6,666 nucleotides of DNA from Actinomycetota bacterium (lineage in GTDB: Bacteria; Actinomycetota; Acidimicrobiia; IMCC26256; PALSA-610): the NCBI GenBank assembly GCA_030839005.1, contig JAUZEM010000322.1, positions 1 through 6,666 of the forward strand, in the 5' to 3' direction. The notes under the pieces are model-generated. The model had not been told where the DNA came from and ran no database searches. It saw only the letters and a list, made by a program, of their open reading frames with translations. The position numbers were made by a program, and so were the translations under genes. Shown one piece after another: positions 5,903 to 6,666 of the stretch (positions are counted from its first letter, which is position 1; every line of letters starts with the position of its first letter).

Positions 5903-6666
5903 GCGGATTGGAACGCGAGCCGAGGGTCGTCGCACGCGGTCCGCTCGAGCTCGACGATCTCGGCCGCCGGGCGATCATCGAGCCGCTCCTCGAGACCTTG
6001 CAACCGGCTTCGGTGCTGGTCTGTTGGGTCGATCAGCCACCCGACCGGCACCACACCCTTCCCGCCGACGTCGCGTCCGCCGTGAGCGTCTGTGGACCGA
6101 GTGATCTCGCCGAGGCCCTCGCGCTCGGCGATGGTCCGGACGTCATCTGGATACGCGGCTACCCGACCTGGCATGCAATCCACGCCCTCGCCGCGAACAT
6201 CCTCGCTCACGACCTCGGCCGCGGGAGTCCGGCGCCGGCTCTCTTGTTCGAGGGCGGCCCGTCGTACGCCTCGCAGTTCCCGTGGGTGGAGAGCGCGAAA
6301 GAGGGGGTGCGGCTCGCGCTGACTGATTTGGCAGCACAGCTCGATGCCGACCCGACCGCCCTATGGTGCGCACCCGGCCGAGGGGCCGGGGCGTTCCTGC
6401 CGTCGGCGCTGACACGACGACTGGACACGTGGCTGCGCGGCCGCCGTGCACTCCTCGATGCGTTGCGGTTCGCGCACCAGGAACGACTCGACCTCGTCGC
6501 CCGCCAATTCGCCGTCTGCGAGCTCTTGGAGCAGTCCCAACACGACGGCTACGCAGTTGTGCGGTCATCCCGCTTCCGACTCGGGACGCGCGTCGTTCGC
6601 CTCGGCCGCAACGTGCTGCGCAAGGAGGCGTCGTTTCGCGCCTCGGGCGCAATCCTTGCGCGGCAA
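5899..6666 (+). CDS. Methyltransferase-fold-like protein, probably degenerate; 3' end outside window
   Basis: There are 256 codons before the right edge and no stop yet. From memory, the layout matches a class I SAM-methyltransferase family common in actinobacterial glycan loci. AIIEPLLETLQPASVLVCW (25-43) sits where that family has its helix and first strand. DVIWIRGYPTWHAIHAL (81-97) sits where the family has a D-G-D-H-N-W-Y-like motif. PALLFEGGPSYASQFPW (113-129) sits where it has an L-H-D-V-G-W-P-Y-like motif. LWCAPGRGAGAFLP (155-168) sits where a PGFHGLG-like strand follows. Here the acidic and glycine residues are replaced: after the first strand comes CWVDQPPDR instead of a glycine-rich SAM loop. 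SAM binding therefore looks lost or changed. Residues 171-212 are helical and charged, and the region beyond 220 is Arg-rich. The start is TTG 5899 overlapping the upstream TGA; TTG 5908 is an alternative. Only a weak AGAGG lies upstream, so translation may rely on coupling. The family assignment is tentative. Confidence 0.8.
   Translation, partial: MSGLEREPRVVARGPLELDDLGRRAIIEPLLETLQPASVLVCWVDQPPDRHHTLPADVASAVSVCGPSDLAEALALGDGPDVIWIRGYPTWHAIHALAANILAHDLGRGSPAPALLFEGGPSYASQFPWVESAKEGVRLALTDLAAQLDADPTALWCAPGRGAGAFLPSALTRRLDTWLRGRRALLDALRFAHQERLDLVARQFAVCELLEQSQHDGYAVVRSSRFRLGTRVVRLGRNVLRKEASFRASGAILARQ

Noticed and set aside
5731..6652. Minus-strand open frames opposite the last two genes
   Set aside because: Compositionally biased and without motifs; the plus-strand frames continue with family-like structure.

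Overview
This 6.7 kb window is GC-rich and almost fully coding. It starts several genes at GTG or TTG and packs them with 4-nt overlaps. High GC, these start codons and the protein style (actinobacterial-type GT2/GT4 glycosyltransferases and NDST-like sulfotransferases) suggest an actinomycete relative, perhaps Acidimicrobiia or Thermoleophilia. That placement is inference from style, because there is no rRNA or marker gene here.

Layout. On the minus strand at the left are two genes read leftwards: a PAPS-dependent sulfotransferase (149-934), then after 28 nt a short-chain dehydrogenase/reductase (1-120) that runs off the left edge. A 182-nt divergent intergenic region (935-1116) follows; it should hold the promoters for both directions, but only weak candidate elements are visible. 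On the plus strand are four genes in one tightly coupled operon: a 631-aa GT-B glycosyltransferase-like protein (1117-3012), a 718-aa GT2-GT4 fusion (3009-5165), a 246-aa protein with a leucine-zipper-like N-terminus and a duplicated domain (5162-5902), and a protein resembling a degenerate class I methyltransferase that runs off the right edge (5899-6666). All three plus-strand junctions are 4-nt start/stop overlaps (TTGA, ATGA, TTGA).

Working together. The plus-strand operon looks like part of a surface-glycan (capsule, exopolysaccharide or wall polysaccharide) locus. The GT2-GT4 fusion has recognisable sugar-transfer motifs in both halves. The 631-aa protein keeps the GT-B layout but has a displaced EX7E motif. 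The last two genes look structural or regulatory rather than clearly catalytic. The divergent sulfotransferase could sulfate the glycan, which is inference from proximity.

The points most worth following are the duplicated-domain protein of unknown function and the two glycan-locus proteins whose enzyme folds appear to have lost key motif residues. No RNA gene, mobile element, CRISPR array or convincing intrinsic terminator was seen.
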